The position numbers were made by a program, and so were the translations under genes. Below, piece after piece: positions 10,831-22,055 of a DNA stretch of 64,000 nt; position 1 is the first letter of the stretch, and the number at the start of each line of letters is the position of its first letter. The stretch is from Rattus norvegicus (taxonomy: Eukaryota; Chordata; Mammalia; Rodentia; Muridae), in assembly GCF_036323735.1 (NCBI RefSeq), contig NC_086037.1, forward strand, positions 54,832,002 to 54,896,001. The letters are read 5' to 3'. Below the pieces are notes generated by a model, which saw only the letters and a list, made by a program, of their open reading frames with translations, was not told the origin of the DNA and did not search any database.

Positions 10831-11609
10831 CATTTGTTTCAGAAGGATTTTACTACATAGCCCAGTCTGGTTTTGAACTCATGACACTTCTGCCTTAGTA
10901 ATTACAGGTTGGTACTAACATACCTAGTGATTAGATACTTCTGCTAGAAGTTTTGCCTTACAAGAAATATCAAAGTAAACACTTCAGAAGGGGATTGATA
11001 GTTGGGAATCCTTGTCTCGTTAAAACAAATGGTTTCACCTTCTCTACATTTAGTCTCTATCTTCTCTGTCTCTCTTTCCACCAAGACTAGGACATCATGG
11101 AAACAACATGCTGAAAAATGGAGGAACCACAGTGTCATGAGTTAAATATGAAATGGTCAAGTATTGGATACTGGATCTCAAGGTAATGGTGCTACTTGAG
11201 GAAGTAGGTATTAAGGGTTTCCAGTTACTTTCTCCCTCTTTATTTTCTCCACCACAAGGTAAAGGACCTTTGTCACAACACTCTTGCTTACATAACATTC
11301 TGCGTGGGGCTAAACAACCATGGACTGAGCTCTCTGAAACCAGGAGCAAAATAAACTCTTCCCCCTTTAAGTTCTTCTCTCAGGTACCTTAATCACAGCT
11401 ACTCCAAAGTGACAAGTACATCACATGAAAGGGGCCTGGGACAATCACTGCTTGGAAGAAAGTCTCCCGGGGCAGCACTGTCATGAACTCTTGCCTATAT
11501 GTGACATAGAAGTAAGCATTAATTCCATCAGTTCACTGACACTGGAGACTGTTACATTAGCTGATGCTAATAGGCTTAAAAAAACTCGGATATGTTACAA
11601 AGTAACTTT

Positions 11610-12085
11610 ACATTTTAAAAATTTATTTATCTACTCTTGGAGAATTTCATGAATACAATGTATTTTGATCATATTTAATCCCTGACACCATTAAAACTTC
11701 TCCCACTCCTCTAAAAAATATGTCATATTGTCTTGTTTATTTTTTTACTTACAACCTACTGAGTTCAGTTAGTGTTGCCTACTCATGCATGAATATAGGG
11801 CCATCCACTGGCTCATGGGCAACCTTGGACAGGCCATAGCTCTGAAGAAAACATATTCTTTCTCAGTGGCCAATTGCTCTTAGCTAGGGGTGGGGCCTCT
11901 TGACCTTCCTCCATCCATATTGTTGTGGTTGGATTTTGTGTAGGTGGCGTACAGACAACCAGAGCTTCTGCTGAGTGCCACAGTTCTGTCCTGTTCTGGA
12001 GATATACTTTACAAAGGTCCTCTTTCACCCCTGGCTATTAGGGTCTTCCCACCTCCTCTTCTACAATGTTCCTTCAAGTTCCTTT
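11610..12085 (-). repeat. Rodent LINE-1 fragment (antisense)
   Basis: This stretch resembles rodent L1 (Lx-type) sequence in antisense: 'gagaatttcatgaatacaatg', 'ctgagttcagttagtgttgcc', 'gttggattttgtgtaggt'. Family level is uncertain. Confidence 0.55.
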
Positions 12086-12107
12086 AGTATGTCATTTGGG
12101 TTTGGAT

Positions 12108-12110
<3 letters not shown>

Positions 12111-12174
<64 letters not shown>
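12111..12174. repeat. (TGCG)n(TG)n tract
   Basis: CGTG units pass into pure (TG)n. It is an alternating purine-pyrimidine, Z-DNA-prone tract. Confidence 0.9.
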
Positions 12175-12175
<1 letters not shown>

Positions 12176-12179
12176 CTGA

Positions 12180-13215
12180 TTTGGGTACCTGAGAATATTT
12201 AATTATTGTGGACCTAATTTTCCTCTGATGAAAAATTTTTTCTTCACTGAAAATGGGCACAGTGGTCGAACTGACCTTATAGGGTGGTTGTAAAAATTAT
12301 GTGATTCAATATATTTGAAAACATTTTAAACGGGCTGGTTAGCGACAGGTGTTATTTGTATTTCCTGCTTTGTTACTTTGTATCTCAAGTCCCCCATGTT
12401 TTGCACAGGAGGTGAAAGAAAGAGAAATATTTTTAAAAATTAAGTTGGCTTAATATAATTGTTTATTTCTCAGTTATGTAAAGTTGAAAGCAGGTGTACT
12501 AAAGATGAGGCAAAACCGTGACGAAGGGCAAATGGAGGCTGGTGTACTACAGTCATGCTGGAAGCTTCTCTGTGTGGGTGCATGTTCATGCATGTACAAG
12601 TACATGTGAATGTGTGTGAACAACTTCAGATGTCATTACTTGGGCCATAATTACTGTTGTTGATGTTGATAGGGCCTATCTTCGCCTGGGGGTGGCCAGT
12701 GAGGCTGGCTAACTGCTCAGTCAATCCAGACATTTGCTCATCTCTCCGTTCCCAATGCTGGCATTACTACCCGTGCCTCCCACACCACCATGCCTGGTAT
12801 TTTTTGTTTTTCCTTTTTGTCTTTTTAAATCTGGGCTGTAAGGTTGAACTCAGGTCCTTGTGCATGCAAGTCAAGTGTTTTACAGACTGAGCTATCTCTC
12901 CTAGTCCTGTGCTGGAAATTCCCTCAGACACTTCTACATCAGATTCAAATCCTTTCTCTAGGTGAGAGATGCCATTCATTTGCCAACAAGGCGGAATGGG
13001 TGAGCTTGTCCAAAATACCACGTTTAATCAGGTTGTCTGTTTTGGTTGGCTTATTTGACACTTACAAGTCAACATTGCAACATTATTATATATTTGTCTT
13101 CTGATTTTAAAAATGATGGGTGATGCGCTTGTGTTTTAACCTTTTCTAGGAGATAAACGTCTACCTGTTGAATTAACAGACTTACTTTTTAAACATCCTG
13201 TCGTACATGACACTT
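12180..13215. other. Intergenic stretch
   Basis: No gene is supported. A diverged ID/B4-like SINE end (minus) is visible at about 12825-12905. Confidence 0.5.
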
Positions 13216-13220
13216 TTTTT

Positions 13221-13399
13221 TAAAGATTTATTCATTTATTATATATAAGTACACTGTAGCTGTCTTCAGACACACCAGAAGAGGGCATCGGATCTCTTTA
13301 CAGATGGTTGTGAGCCACCACGTGGTTGCTGGGAATTGAACTCAGGACCTCTGGAAGAGTAGTCGGGTGCTCTTAACCGCTGAGCCATTTCTCCAGCCC
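13221..13399 (-). repeat. B2 SINE
   Basis: Near-consensus antisense B2 from the AT tail to the terminal 'ccatttctccagccc'. Confidence 0.9.
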
Positions 13400-13534
13400 G
13401 ACACTTTTTAATACTATATAAAACAAGTTAAATAAATACGATCGTTGCCCTTAGAAATGCACAAACACGAAATGGGACAGACTTTTCACTTTCTTTCATG
13501 CGTAGCACTTCCACGAAACCACAAGTTAGGAACA

Positions 13535-13585
13535 ATGATCAAATATTTACAGGACCCCTAAGCATCACAGTTAATAATTTTCATG
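13535..13585. promoter_or_regulatory. Candidate Tat -11 kb liver element (forkhead and HNF1-like motifs)
   Basis: AAATATTTAC at 13541-13550 is a forkhead/HNF3 (FOXA) type site. GTTAATAATTTTC at 13570-13582 is close to the HNF1 consensus. The pair lies almost exactly 11.0 kb before the inferred Tat start site, where a liver-specific hypersensitive enhancer of Tat is known. Assignment rests on distance and motif. Confidence 0.5.
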
Positions 13586-14480
13586 TGGGGACGCACCTAT
13601 ATGTGATTGGCAGTTGAATCAACAAAGCAGCAAAAATCAACAACTTTAAAATAAGATGTGTAGGTCATTTTGGTCAACTAAAATTTGAGAAATCGCTGAT
13701 TTGTGTATGCACGTGTGTTCCTAAAACCGTTACTTTATGTAGTTCTTTTTCAAAGAAAGGAGATGGGCACCCCCAGGAAAGCTGGTTATACCCATTGCTT
13801 GGAGTTTCTGATGACTGCTTTGACATCAGGGCAGCATTCTGTCATCATCCGTGTGTACTCTGGGATGACAGGGACCTGGACCTGTGTAGAAGAGTCCCCT
13901 AACTCCCTTCTCACTCCCCAGGGCTTAAGGCTTGCCTGGGTCACCTGATGCTCGTTTGCAGTGGGCGAGGTAGGGCAGGTGAGGAGAGTGGGTCCATTGC
14001 CGTGAGACACGCAATCAGTGGCAATAGTGAAGTCACTGAGCCGGACGTTTCTCAATATTTGCTCTGGCAGAGGGAGGGGGGGGGGAGGGAGGGAGGGAGG
14101 GAGGTAGAGCTGTTTTTTTGTTCTAAGGGACTGAAAACTCTTCTGGAAATCTACGGGGAATGCATGGAGAGCCAGCACTGGGTTTGGGGCTCAGGGGGTC
14201 TGCTGGACAGCATGTCCAGCCTTTCCTAGTGCTAATCTACTTGGCAAATGGAGATTCCTCCTTCGGGTGTCAGCTCAGGGGTAGATGAAGCACCCTCTGC
14301 CTTTTCCGGGCTCATCCTGAACTTCCTATAGAACACTGATCTATAAGCCTCTCGCCTGTCCTCCTGGAGCACCTGCCATTCACAGGATTCATCAGGGTGG
14401 TGTTCAGGGAAGACACCCATTGGGTGTCGTCAACACAATAGAGCCAACTGAAGAAGGGAGGATCTGCCTCCCATTTTATA
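13586..14480. other. Intergenic stretch
   Basis: No gene is supported. It holds a (GGGA)n purine tract at about 14071-14103. Confidence 0.5.
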
Positions 14481-14487
14481 TTTATTT

Positions 14488-14639
14488 TATTATTTTATTT
14501 GAGACAGAGTATGTCTATGTAGCCTTGGCTAGGCTGGAACTTTCCTTTTTTGAGCAGGTTGGCCTCAAACTCACCAAGATTATCTGGCTATACATCTCCT
14601 GAGTGCTGGGATTAAAGGAGTGTACCACTGTACCTGGCT
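14488..14639 (-). repeat. B1 SINE
   Basis: Antisense B1: 'tttgagacagagtatgtcta', 'ggcctcaaactcacc', 'ctgagtgctgggattaaagg'. Confidence 0.85.
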
Positions 14640-14701
14640 TCTCTCTCTCTCTGTCTCTGTCTCTGTCTGTCTCTCTGTCTCTCTGTCTCTCTGTCTCTCT
14701 G

Positions 14702-14734
<33 letters not shown>

Positions 14735-14794
14735 TCCTTCCTTCCTCTTCCTTTCCTTCTTTCCTTCTTTTCTTCTCTCTCTCTTTCTTTCTTC

Positions 14795-14866
<72 letters not shown>

Positions 14867-14877
14867 TTTCTCTTCTA
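14640..14877. repeat. Long polypyrimidine tract (TCTC/TGTC then TTTC)n
   Basis: About 240 bp of nearly pure pyrimidine: CTCTGT blocks, CTTCCT blocks, then a long regular TTTC array. It abuts the B1 head on its left. Confidence 0.95.
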
Positions 14878-15013
14878 GTTTTTGTGTGTGTGTCTGTGTG
14901 TTTTGGATACAGTCTTGCTATGTGACCCTACGCTCTTCTCAAACTTGTATTTATTTTGCCACAGTTTTCCCAGAGCTGAGAGTTGCTTTCCTTAAAAAAA
15001 ACAAAAAATCACA

Positions 15014-15107
15014 GGGGTTGGGGATTTAGCTCAGTGGTAGAGCGCTTGCCTAGCAAGCGCGAAGGCCCTGGGTTCGGTCCTCAGCTCCGAAAAAAAAGGG
15101 AAAAAAA
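15014..15107 (+). repeat. ID element
   Basis: Consensus-like 'ggggttggggatttagctca' start with A and B boxes and an A-rich tail. It carries a small change near the middle (agcaagcgcgaagg). Confidence 0.95.
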
Positions 15108-15349
15108 ATTACATATTACTTTTAGAGAATAACAGGTTTCTGTTGTGAAATTTCCGTAAGTATTTACAACAAATGCAGTACTGACTATTAAACCAAGAGC
15201 CATGTGTATGCTAGGCAAATGCTCTACCCCTGACCTGCGTAATGCACTTTGATGACACTCTTAACCCGTTGCATCCTGGTCACACTCTTCTCCTTCCTCT
15301 TCCCAAATAGATAATCTTCTGCCTTTATGCCTTTTTCTTTTCTCTACAT

Positions 15350-15930
15350 CTAGATTCCGCATGTGAGATTCTTCCTTAGCTGGTCTTCTCTTACTGAACA
15401 CCGTGCTCTGTCCAGTTGTCTGCAAATGGCATCATTCCGTCCTTTAGAGCTGAACAGAACTCCACCGTGTATGCGTACTGCATCTTTTTTATCCACATCT
15501 CTGTGGACGGACCCTTAGCTGATTGCGAAGTCTGCCTATTACGAATACAGTGACGGCAGATGCGCAGGCATCTACTTCCGCTCCTCCAAGGTGCGCAGGC
15601 GTCTCGGCAGTACACCGACTTCCGCTCCACCCGGGACATACCTGCGAGTGGTATAGCTAGGTCACAGGGTGATTCTATTTTTCGAATCTATACTAATTTC
15701 CATGCGGCTATATTAATTTACATTCCCACAACAATATATGGAGGTTCCATTCCGCCTGTACATTATATCCCCCCTCTCTTTCTCTGCCTCAAGTATGCTA
15801 GGCAAGCACTTTTACCAGTCAGCCAACATTCCCAGCCCACTTATGGTTTTCTTGGTGATGCCATTATGATTGGGATGAGGTGAACATCTCCATGTAGTTA
15901 AGATTGGCCTTTTCCTGATTCTATTTCCCT
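15350..15930 (-). repeat. Old LINE-1 (L1M-type) 3' fragment with CpG-rich insert
   Basis: Both flanks resemble the antisense 3' end of an old L1 ('ttttatccacatctctgtgga', 'aatttacattcccacaacaa', 'tgggatgaggtgaacatct'). The middle (about 15545-15635) is CpG-containing and does not fit. It has two imperfect copies of TGCGCAGGC (15561, 15592) and of ACTTCCGCTCC (15574, 15618). Confidence 0.6.
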
Positions 15931-16725
15931 CCTGTTCATCAGACAGACCACTGAATAGCCTAATCATATGGGGCCCTGAGGATCTCCAGTTATAAAAGTT
16001 AATGATTCTGGTTGCTTAATTGACTTAGGTAACAGTTAATAAAACACAGGGCCTCATGATTTACTGCCTATGAGGCAGAATAGCTTAACTACCCTGCTGT
16101 TAGAGGAGGCCACCTTGGCCCGAGGTTTGGTTCTGTTCTTTAGTAGCTGTGTGGCCTTTGGCAAGTTATTCAACTCTCCTATGTTTGGGTTTCTGCAGTT
16201 TTCAAATGCGTTTATAATAGTACCTACCACATGGTGGGAATCAGTAAAGTAACACAGACTTAGAATTGCCAAGTGCCAAGAACACAAGAGATGCTTGATC
16301 AATATTTACGGGTGACTAAAATTATTATTTCTACATTTTTAGTCATTCTTAAAAGGCAATGCTCCTTCCCCCCTTTTTCTTCTGGACAGAATAGAAAAAA
16401 CATCGTTTTCAATTCATAATAAATTTCCATTCTCATAAAATATCCAGTACCATTTAAGGAGTTAATACAAGCTCCTTGACCCTCATCACAGGTATTAATA
16501 AAGCTTTATGAATTACATTATCAGTCACTTGTTCATTCAGCCATCCTACTGAGCACTGGCTGTATGATAGACACCATCTCATGAAACAACGATAAATAAA
16601 TATTCTGCTCTCATGGAATTAATATTCCAGCAGGGGGAAATAGGCAATAATTAAAATATGTAAAATGTATACTATATTTTACTGATTCTAAAACATCCAT
16701 TTTCCCAGATGTTAAAACCCAGAAT
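15931..16725. other. Unannotated AT-rich intergenic stretch
   Basis: No gene or clear repeat is recognised. Confidence 0.5.
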
Positions 16726-16727
16726 CT

Positions 16728-17030
16728 AGGTGTGGTGCCTCCCATTTGTAATCCTAGTATTCAGGAGGCTGAGCCAGAAGGCTGCAAGTTCAAGGCTTGC
16801 CTCAGTTAAAAAAATAAATTCTCAGGGCTGGGGATTGTATTACTTGGTTGTTAGGATGCTTACCTAAGCACACATTAGACCCTAAATTTGACCCTCAATA
16901 CTGCATAAAACTGGGTCTGGTGACATCCAGGTGGTGGAGGCAGGAGGATCAGAAGTTTAAAGTTATCTGGCTACATAGTGAGTTCCAAGACAGGTCAGCC
17001 ACAACCTTGTCTAAAAAAAAAAAAAAAACC
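16728..17030 (+). repeat. B1-like SINE followed by a B4 (ID+B1 composite) SINE
   Basis: 16728-16815 has B1 order ('tttgtaatcctagtattcagg'). From 16826 an ID-like head ('gggctggggattgta') is joined to a B1-like end ('gaggcaggaggatcagaagtt') and a poly-A tail ending near 17029. Confidence 0.7.
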
Positions 17031-17039
17031 ACACAATTA

Positions 17040-17940
17040 ATATTCATTTCACACTGACTGACCAGCATTTTTCTTTTGAACAAAAAACAAAACAAAACAA
17101 CATCAGACCAAGACAACAAATGCGTCAACAGCCTCTTAGTTTTGATGCTGGACACAGTTGCGGTTAGATATAGTCTCCTCCTCCTGCCCGCTTGCTGGAA
17201 GGTAAAACCAATATCCTTTGGGTAGCAAAATCCCGGCACCTTCTCTCGGACTTTGTTTTGCTCATAGTTCTGTGGCAGGAAACTTGATGTCCTAGACTTG
17301 GGTAATTCACTGTGATTTGGCCCTCGCTGATGGTCCTCTCCCCTCTGTAGGTCCCAGCAGCGAGTCTGGATAAAGATTGCTGACTTGCATAATCTCTGGC
17401 ATTTGTTACCAGGCGGGGTAGGGAACGAGTGATCCTGAGACTTCACTGAGGGAGGTCAGCAGCAAAGCTCTGGAACATTCCATGTTCCTTGGCCAAGTGC
17501 ATGCTCCACAACTTACAGATCATGGAGACTGAACTGGGACTTTCTGCAGCAGGAAGTCAGGCTCAGCCCCTACCTGTCCGAATGGCAGACCTTGTATTAC
17601 CCATTAAGCCACGGGACTGGGATGCTCAGGATTGCTGTGGTCTAAGCAGGTAGTGAGAGATGAGAGGCTGGCTCTGACTGGTTTGGGTTATTATTTGTGA
17701 GTGCTCAAAAGGAAACAGATGGTGCGGTCAACCTAGGCAGTTTACGAAAAGGGACTTTCACTTGTGACTGTGTTCTAGCAGGATTTGTCTGTGGCCTCTT
17801 GTGCTTCTGAGCGGAGACTGGGAACGATTACATGGGTTCACATGTGGTCACAGTCATCCTGGGCCAACAACAGGCTCAGATGGGCTAGCCATCCAAAATG
17901 GCTTCTTCATCGGTTCAGTGCGCCGATAGTTTTGCATCCC
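17040..17940. other. Unannotated intergenic stretch
   Basis: The minus-strand frame at 16949-17446 shows no domain that I recognise, and part of it comes from the B4 tail. No gene is supported. Confidence 0.5.
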
Positions 17941-17944
17941 CTCT

Positions 17945-18560
17945 TTGACAAAACACACGGGATTTCTTTTAGTTTTATTTTACCTTTATATTTTTTCATC
18001 TTATTAAATCTTTCCCTCCACTTTATTTGTATTGCCATATAACCTTTTCCCCACATACTATTTCCTGATTTTTTGATCCCCTTCCCTCTGCTCCCAGGTT
18101 TCCCTGCCTTTCCTCCTATCCAGATTCACTCTCTTTCTGTCTCTCACTAGAAAACAACCAGGCTTCTAAAGGATAATAATAAAATATAATATAACACAAG
18201 AAACCAACATCTAATACACTGGGATAAAGACAAAATAAAAAGAAGAAAAGAACACAATAAGAGACAGACACAGAGACCCACTAGTTCATACACTTAGGAA
18301 TCCCACAAAAACACTAAACTGGAAGCCATAATATAGACGCAAAGGACCTGTAGGGTAAAAGGAGAGAAAAATATGAAATAATTAAATACAAAAAAAAAAA
18401 AATAGCCCTGGCGTGGCACTGTGAAACAAGGCATCTCCAATGTTGAGTTGGTTTCCCATGGACCATCTCCTGCTGGGCATGGGGCCCGCCCCTAAGAGTA
18501 GTTTGTTTCCCCAGCGAGACTCCCTTGGAGAAAAGTAAAATTTTATTTGCCAGTGTTTTT
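17945..18560. repeat. Rodent LINE-1 fragment
   Basis: Resembles rodent L1 5'-region sequence: 'cactagaaaacaaccaggct', 'cactaaactggaagccataa', 'gacgcaaaggacctgtaggg', 'gagactcccttggagaaaa'. Orientation is not determined with certainty. Confidence 0.6.
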
Positions 18561-18569
18561 AAGTGGTGA

Positions 18570-19100
18570 TAACTTCTGGATTAGGGATGGGGTACGTGTC
18601 CAACTCTCCTTTCAACTCTAGGACCCATCTGGTGCAGCCCTGTGACAGCCCTGCACGTGCTGCCACAGTCTCTGTGAGTTCCTGTGTGGATCAGTCCTGT
18701 TGACCAGAGGGCTTGTTTTCTCGGCGTCTTCCATCGCCTCTGGCTCTCCTGCCTCCTCTTCTGCAGGGTTCCCAGAGACACCCATTTAAGCCGGGGTATG
18801 CCAAGGTTTCTCACGCTCTGCATGCTGTCTGGCTACGGCTTTCTATTTGTCCCATCTGCCGAAGAAGGAAGCCTCTCTGATGATGACTGAGCAGGGCACT
18901 GATCTACTTCCCTGACTGAAGCACACACTGGATTTCTTTCACGAAAGCTCAGGGTACTAAGCGAGATTTGGTAGACGAACTGGCCTGTGTTCAGAACGCT
19001 CAGAATGACTCCTCTGGCTTTCATCGGTCAACCCAGTCATGGCAAACTTATTTCCTGATAAAATGCTCAGGATGAGGACTGGATTGCAGATGCGGCCACA
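18570..19100. other. Unannotated intergenic stretch
   Basis: No gene or clear repeat is recognised before the -5.4 kb element. Confidence 0.5.
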
Positions 19101-19106
19101 AATAAA

Positions 19107-19190
19107 AGAACACGAAGTTCACCCTGGAGACAAACGGCTGAGGTAAGAGTCATGGTTGCCACAGTTATGCAAAACACAAAACAAATAAGG
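19107..19190. promoter_or_regulatory. Candidate Tat -5.4 kb glucocorticoid-responsive unit
   Basis: AGAACACGAAGTTCA at 19107-19121 is a GRE-like inverted repeat with spacing 3. A C/EBP-like ATGCAAAAC and a forkhead-like AAAACAAATA follow at about 19163-19185. The GRE lies about 5.45 kb upstream of the inferred start site, where a second glucocorticoid-responsive unit of Tat is known. Confidence 0.55.
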
Positions 19191-19654
19191 TGGTGCTATT
19201 TGCTAAACTCCGTGAGTGGGGCACCCAGAAGGCACCTCAGTCTGCAAACAGATGAAGATTTTATTTAGCTTTTGAAGAGCAGAGTGCTGAAGTAGAGAGA
19301 AAAGCCACAACCTTTAAAGGGTGAGCAGCCCTTTGAAAACCCACTATCCCTTTATACCATGAACAAAACAGCAGATCTAATGCTGGCTCTTCCTCCCCTC
19401 ATTACCTTCTCCCTTTTTTATGTGCTATTTACTGCCAACTGGTGAGCACGTCCAGACCGAGGCTTATAGGAAGCACCACGTAAGACAAGAGGGCATAAGT
19501 GGAGAACAAGGAATTGATTGTATGTGCAGTACCCAAGTGATACTGTCCATTATTCTGGATGGAAAGGAACGACTTAGCTGGTGAGGAGATGGAAAAGGCA
19601 GGCGGATGTTTCCTGCATCAGCTGAAGAGTTAGTTGACTATTTTTTTTCTTAAT

Positions 19655-19805
19655 TTGTTTTTGTTTGTGTATGAGTGCTTTGCGCGCACCTAGTCTGTGT
19701 ACCACATGTGTGCAATGCTCAAGGAGGCCAGAAGAGGGCGCCGTATCTCCTGGAGCTGGCGTTGCAGATGGTCCCGAACGGCCACGGGGGTGCTATGAAT
19801 TGAAC
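19655..19805 (-). repeat. Diverged B2/B3 SINE carrying a CTCF-like core
   Basis: Antisense B2/B3 order is recognisable. It contains CCAGAAGAGGGCGCC at 19728-19742, the B2-derived form of the CTCF motif. Confidence 0.6.
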
Positions 19806-20004
19806 AAAAAGTAGGCCAGCAGGAAGTTCATCGTCTCAGGAAAAAGTCTCATTAAAATATCCTAAAATAAGACCCATAGAGTACCAAGCTGAGAGAGTAA
19901 GGATATAGAATGTACGTCTGGAACAATAGACACATTTCAACATGTTAATCATGGGCAGAAAGAATTGATATTGCTTGTGTCCAGGTGGTAGAATTACTGA
20001 AGAA

Positions 20005-20217
20005 CTTTTAAAGGTTTATTTGTTTTTATTTTATGTGTGGGAGTGTTTTGCCTGCAGGCATTTGAGTGTGCTACGCGCACATCTGTTCTTCTTGGAGGGT
20101 GTCAGATGGCCTGAACTGAAGTTACAGTTGGTTGTGAGCCAACTGTGTAGATGCTGGAAACCAAATCCCCATCAGGTCAAACAAATGCTCTGAACTGCTG
20201 AGCCATCTCTCCAGCCG
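20005..20217 (-). repeat. B3 SINE
   Basis: Antisense B3 from 'aaaggtttatttgttttta' to 'gctgagccatctctccagcc'. Confidence 0.85.
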
Positions 20218-20255
20218 CCTGGCGGTAGAATTATTTTAAAAATGCTTTTGTATGC

Positions 20256-20390
20256 CAGGCATGGTGGCTCACAGCTGTAAAGCCAGAACTTGGGAGGTAG
20301 AGGCAGAAGGATCAGCAGTTTGGGCCATCACAGGCTGGCTACATTGTGAGTATGAGGGTCTCAAAAAACAAAACAAAAATTATCCCAAAG
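20256..20390 (+). repeat. B1 SINE
   Basis: 'ccaggcatggtggctcacag' through 'gaggtagaggcagaagg' to an A/C-rich tail. Confidence 0.85.
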
Positions 20391-20904
20391 ATAAAGAACA
20401 ACGACAACTCCAAAACAAACAATTAACCCACTTCTGGCAAAAGCGACAGCGTACACTTAGAAAAGCTCACTAGAAGTCATTTGGTTTTTATTTTGATATT
20501 AGCTTTTACTTAGGTATCAATTCGTTTGTGTGTTTAGTTTTGAGATACCCCAGACTATAGTTGTTTGTTTTTCAAGGGAAGGACTTCACTGTGCCTGTTG
20601 GTGTAACCTTTAGTGAGTGTCAGAGCTTGCTGGGCCTTGACTCGAGGTCTAGTTTATCTGGTATTGCAGAAACTTCCTATACAGCTCTGGGTCCTGTCAC
20701 ACACTCTCCCACCCTGCCTGGTCTGCTTTCTGCTGAGGGAAAACATTAGCTTCCAGAGGCAGGTAGCACCAGAACTTGTTTGCTCTGCCTGTTTCCCCTC
20801 TGACCTCAGTTCTGATGTTGGCTCCCACACCCAGATGAAGGTGTGTTCGTGGCATTGACCTGATGATGCAGCTGCCCTGGCTCCCTTCGCATGCCCCTCT
20901 GCCC

Positions 20905-20985
20905 TGCAGCTTCTGCGTCAGCGCCAGTATTTGCTGGACCACTTGCCAACCCCTGTGCAGCCTGCTGCTCTTTGATCTGTATACC
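20905..20985. promoter_or_regulatory. Tat -3.6 kb liver/cAMP enhancer (CRE and HNF4-type DR1)
   Basis: CTGCGTCAG at 20913-20921 is the variant CRE expected in the cAMP-responsive Tat enhancer. AGATCAAAGAGCA (minus strand, 20966-20978) is a DR1 of the HNF4 type about 50 bp away. The pair lies 3.6 kb upstream of the start site, where the enhancer that needs both CREB and HNF4 is established. Confidence 0.8.
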
Positions 20986-21325
20986 TGAAGCCAAGCCAGC
21001 CCGGCCTGTAAGCAGCTGTTCTAGAGCTTTGCAACCCGCATCCTAAGCCAAGGTCTCATCTAAGGCAAAAATAAGGGGGTTATTTTCTACAGGGACAGGT
21101 GCGGGACACTCACAGATGCTTCAAGAACACAGTGGGCCGAGAAAATGAACAATGTCCGTCTTTGATTAAATGGGGCAAAGGCAACATCTTTAATATTATC
21201 ATTCCGTCAATCACTTTGAGAAAAGCTTATTTAAGAAGACAATTCCCAATGGTTTTCAAACCACCGGTTAGGAAGGTAATTAGCCTTTCTGAAAATACCA
21301 TCAAGGAGTCTGAAGAACTGTAACG

Positions 21326-21420
21326 TCGGGGTGTGGTGGCCCACACCTTGTCCTCCCAGCACCTGGGAGGCCGAGACAAAGAAGATGTAGAGTTGGGGGC
21401 CAGCTTCTGGTACTCTCGAT
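21326..21420 (+). repeat. B1 SINE fragment
   Basis: 'gggtgtggtggcccacacct' and 'cccagcacctgggaggccga' mark a B1 left part. Confidence 0.7.
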
Positions 21421-21554
21421 GTTCAAAACCAAAACAGAACGGTTTAAAAATTAAGACTCTGGCATAGAATATTCTAGAATCAAACGTACCACAAACAGAT
21501 TCAGGAATACTCGGAATTCAGTATAAACTAAAGCAACTTTTTAAAATTAGTAGG

Positions 21555-21712
21555 GAGAACCAGGTGTGGTGGTACACACCTTTAATTCCAGCACATGGGA
21601 GGCAGGGGCAGGCAGATCTTTGTGAGTTCAAGGGCAGCCTGGTCTACATGGCAAGTTCCAGGCTAGCCAGGGCAGCATAGTGAAGCTCTGCTTACAAAAG
21701 CAAAACAAAAAA
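21555..21712 (+). repeat. B1 SINE
   Basis: Near-complete B1 from 'ccaggtgtggtggtacacac' to the A-rich tail near 21700. Confidence 0.9.
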
Positions 21713-22055
21713 CCGGGAAAACCTTCAGTTTTTGAATAAGACACATATGTGAGTTCCTAAGATGCATGAACGCCACAGAGACCACTCAAGAGAGCACCAA
21801 GGCTCCTACGCAAAGGCAAGTTAGCTCCAGAGCCCTAGGAGAGCTGCTCATGGGACAGGGCAGCGACAGCCACCAAGCTGAGAGTCAGCTTGTGTGCCCA
21901 GGAGGGAGGCGTTGGGTCAGAGCCTCTGGAGGACCCCTGAAGTCTCTTCTCAGTGTTCTCTATCACAGGGAGAGCTGTCAGCCCCTGGAATGTGGTTCTA
22001 TGTCTAGAAAACTATCCCATAAATAACAGGAAGCCCAAGGTTTACCAATCTCTGC

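Noticed and set aside
14603..14925. Ser/Leu/Phe-rich frames of 91-101 codons
   Set aside because: They are translations of the TCTC/TTTC microsatellite.
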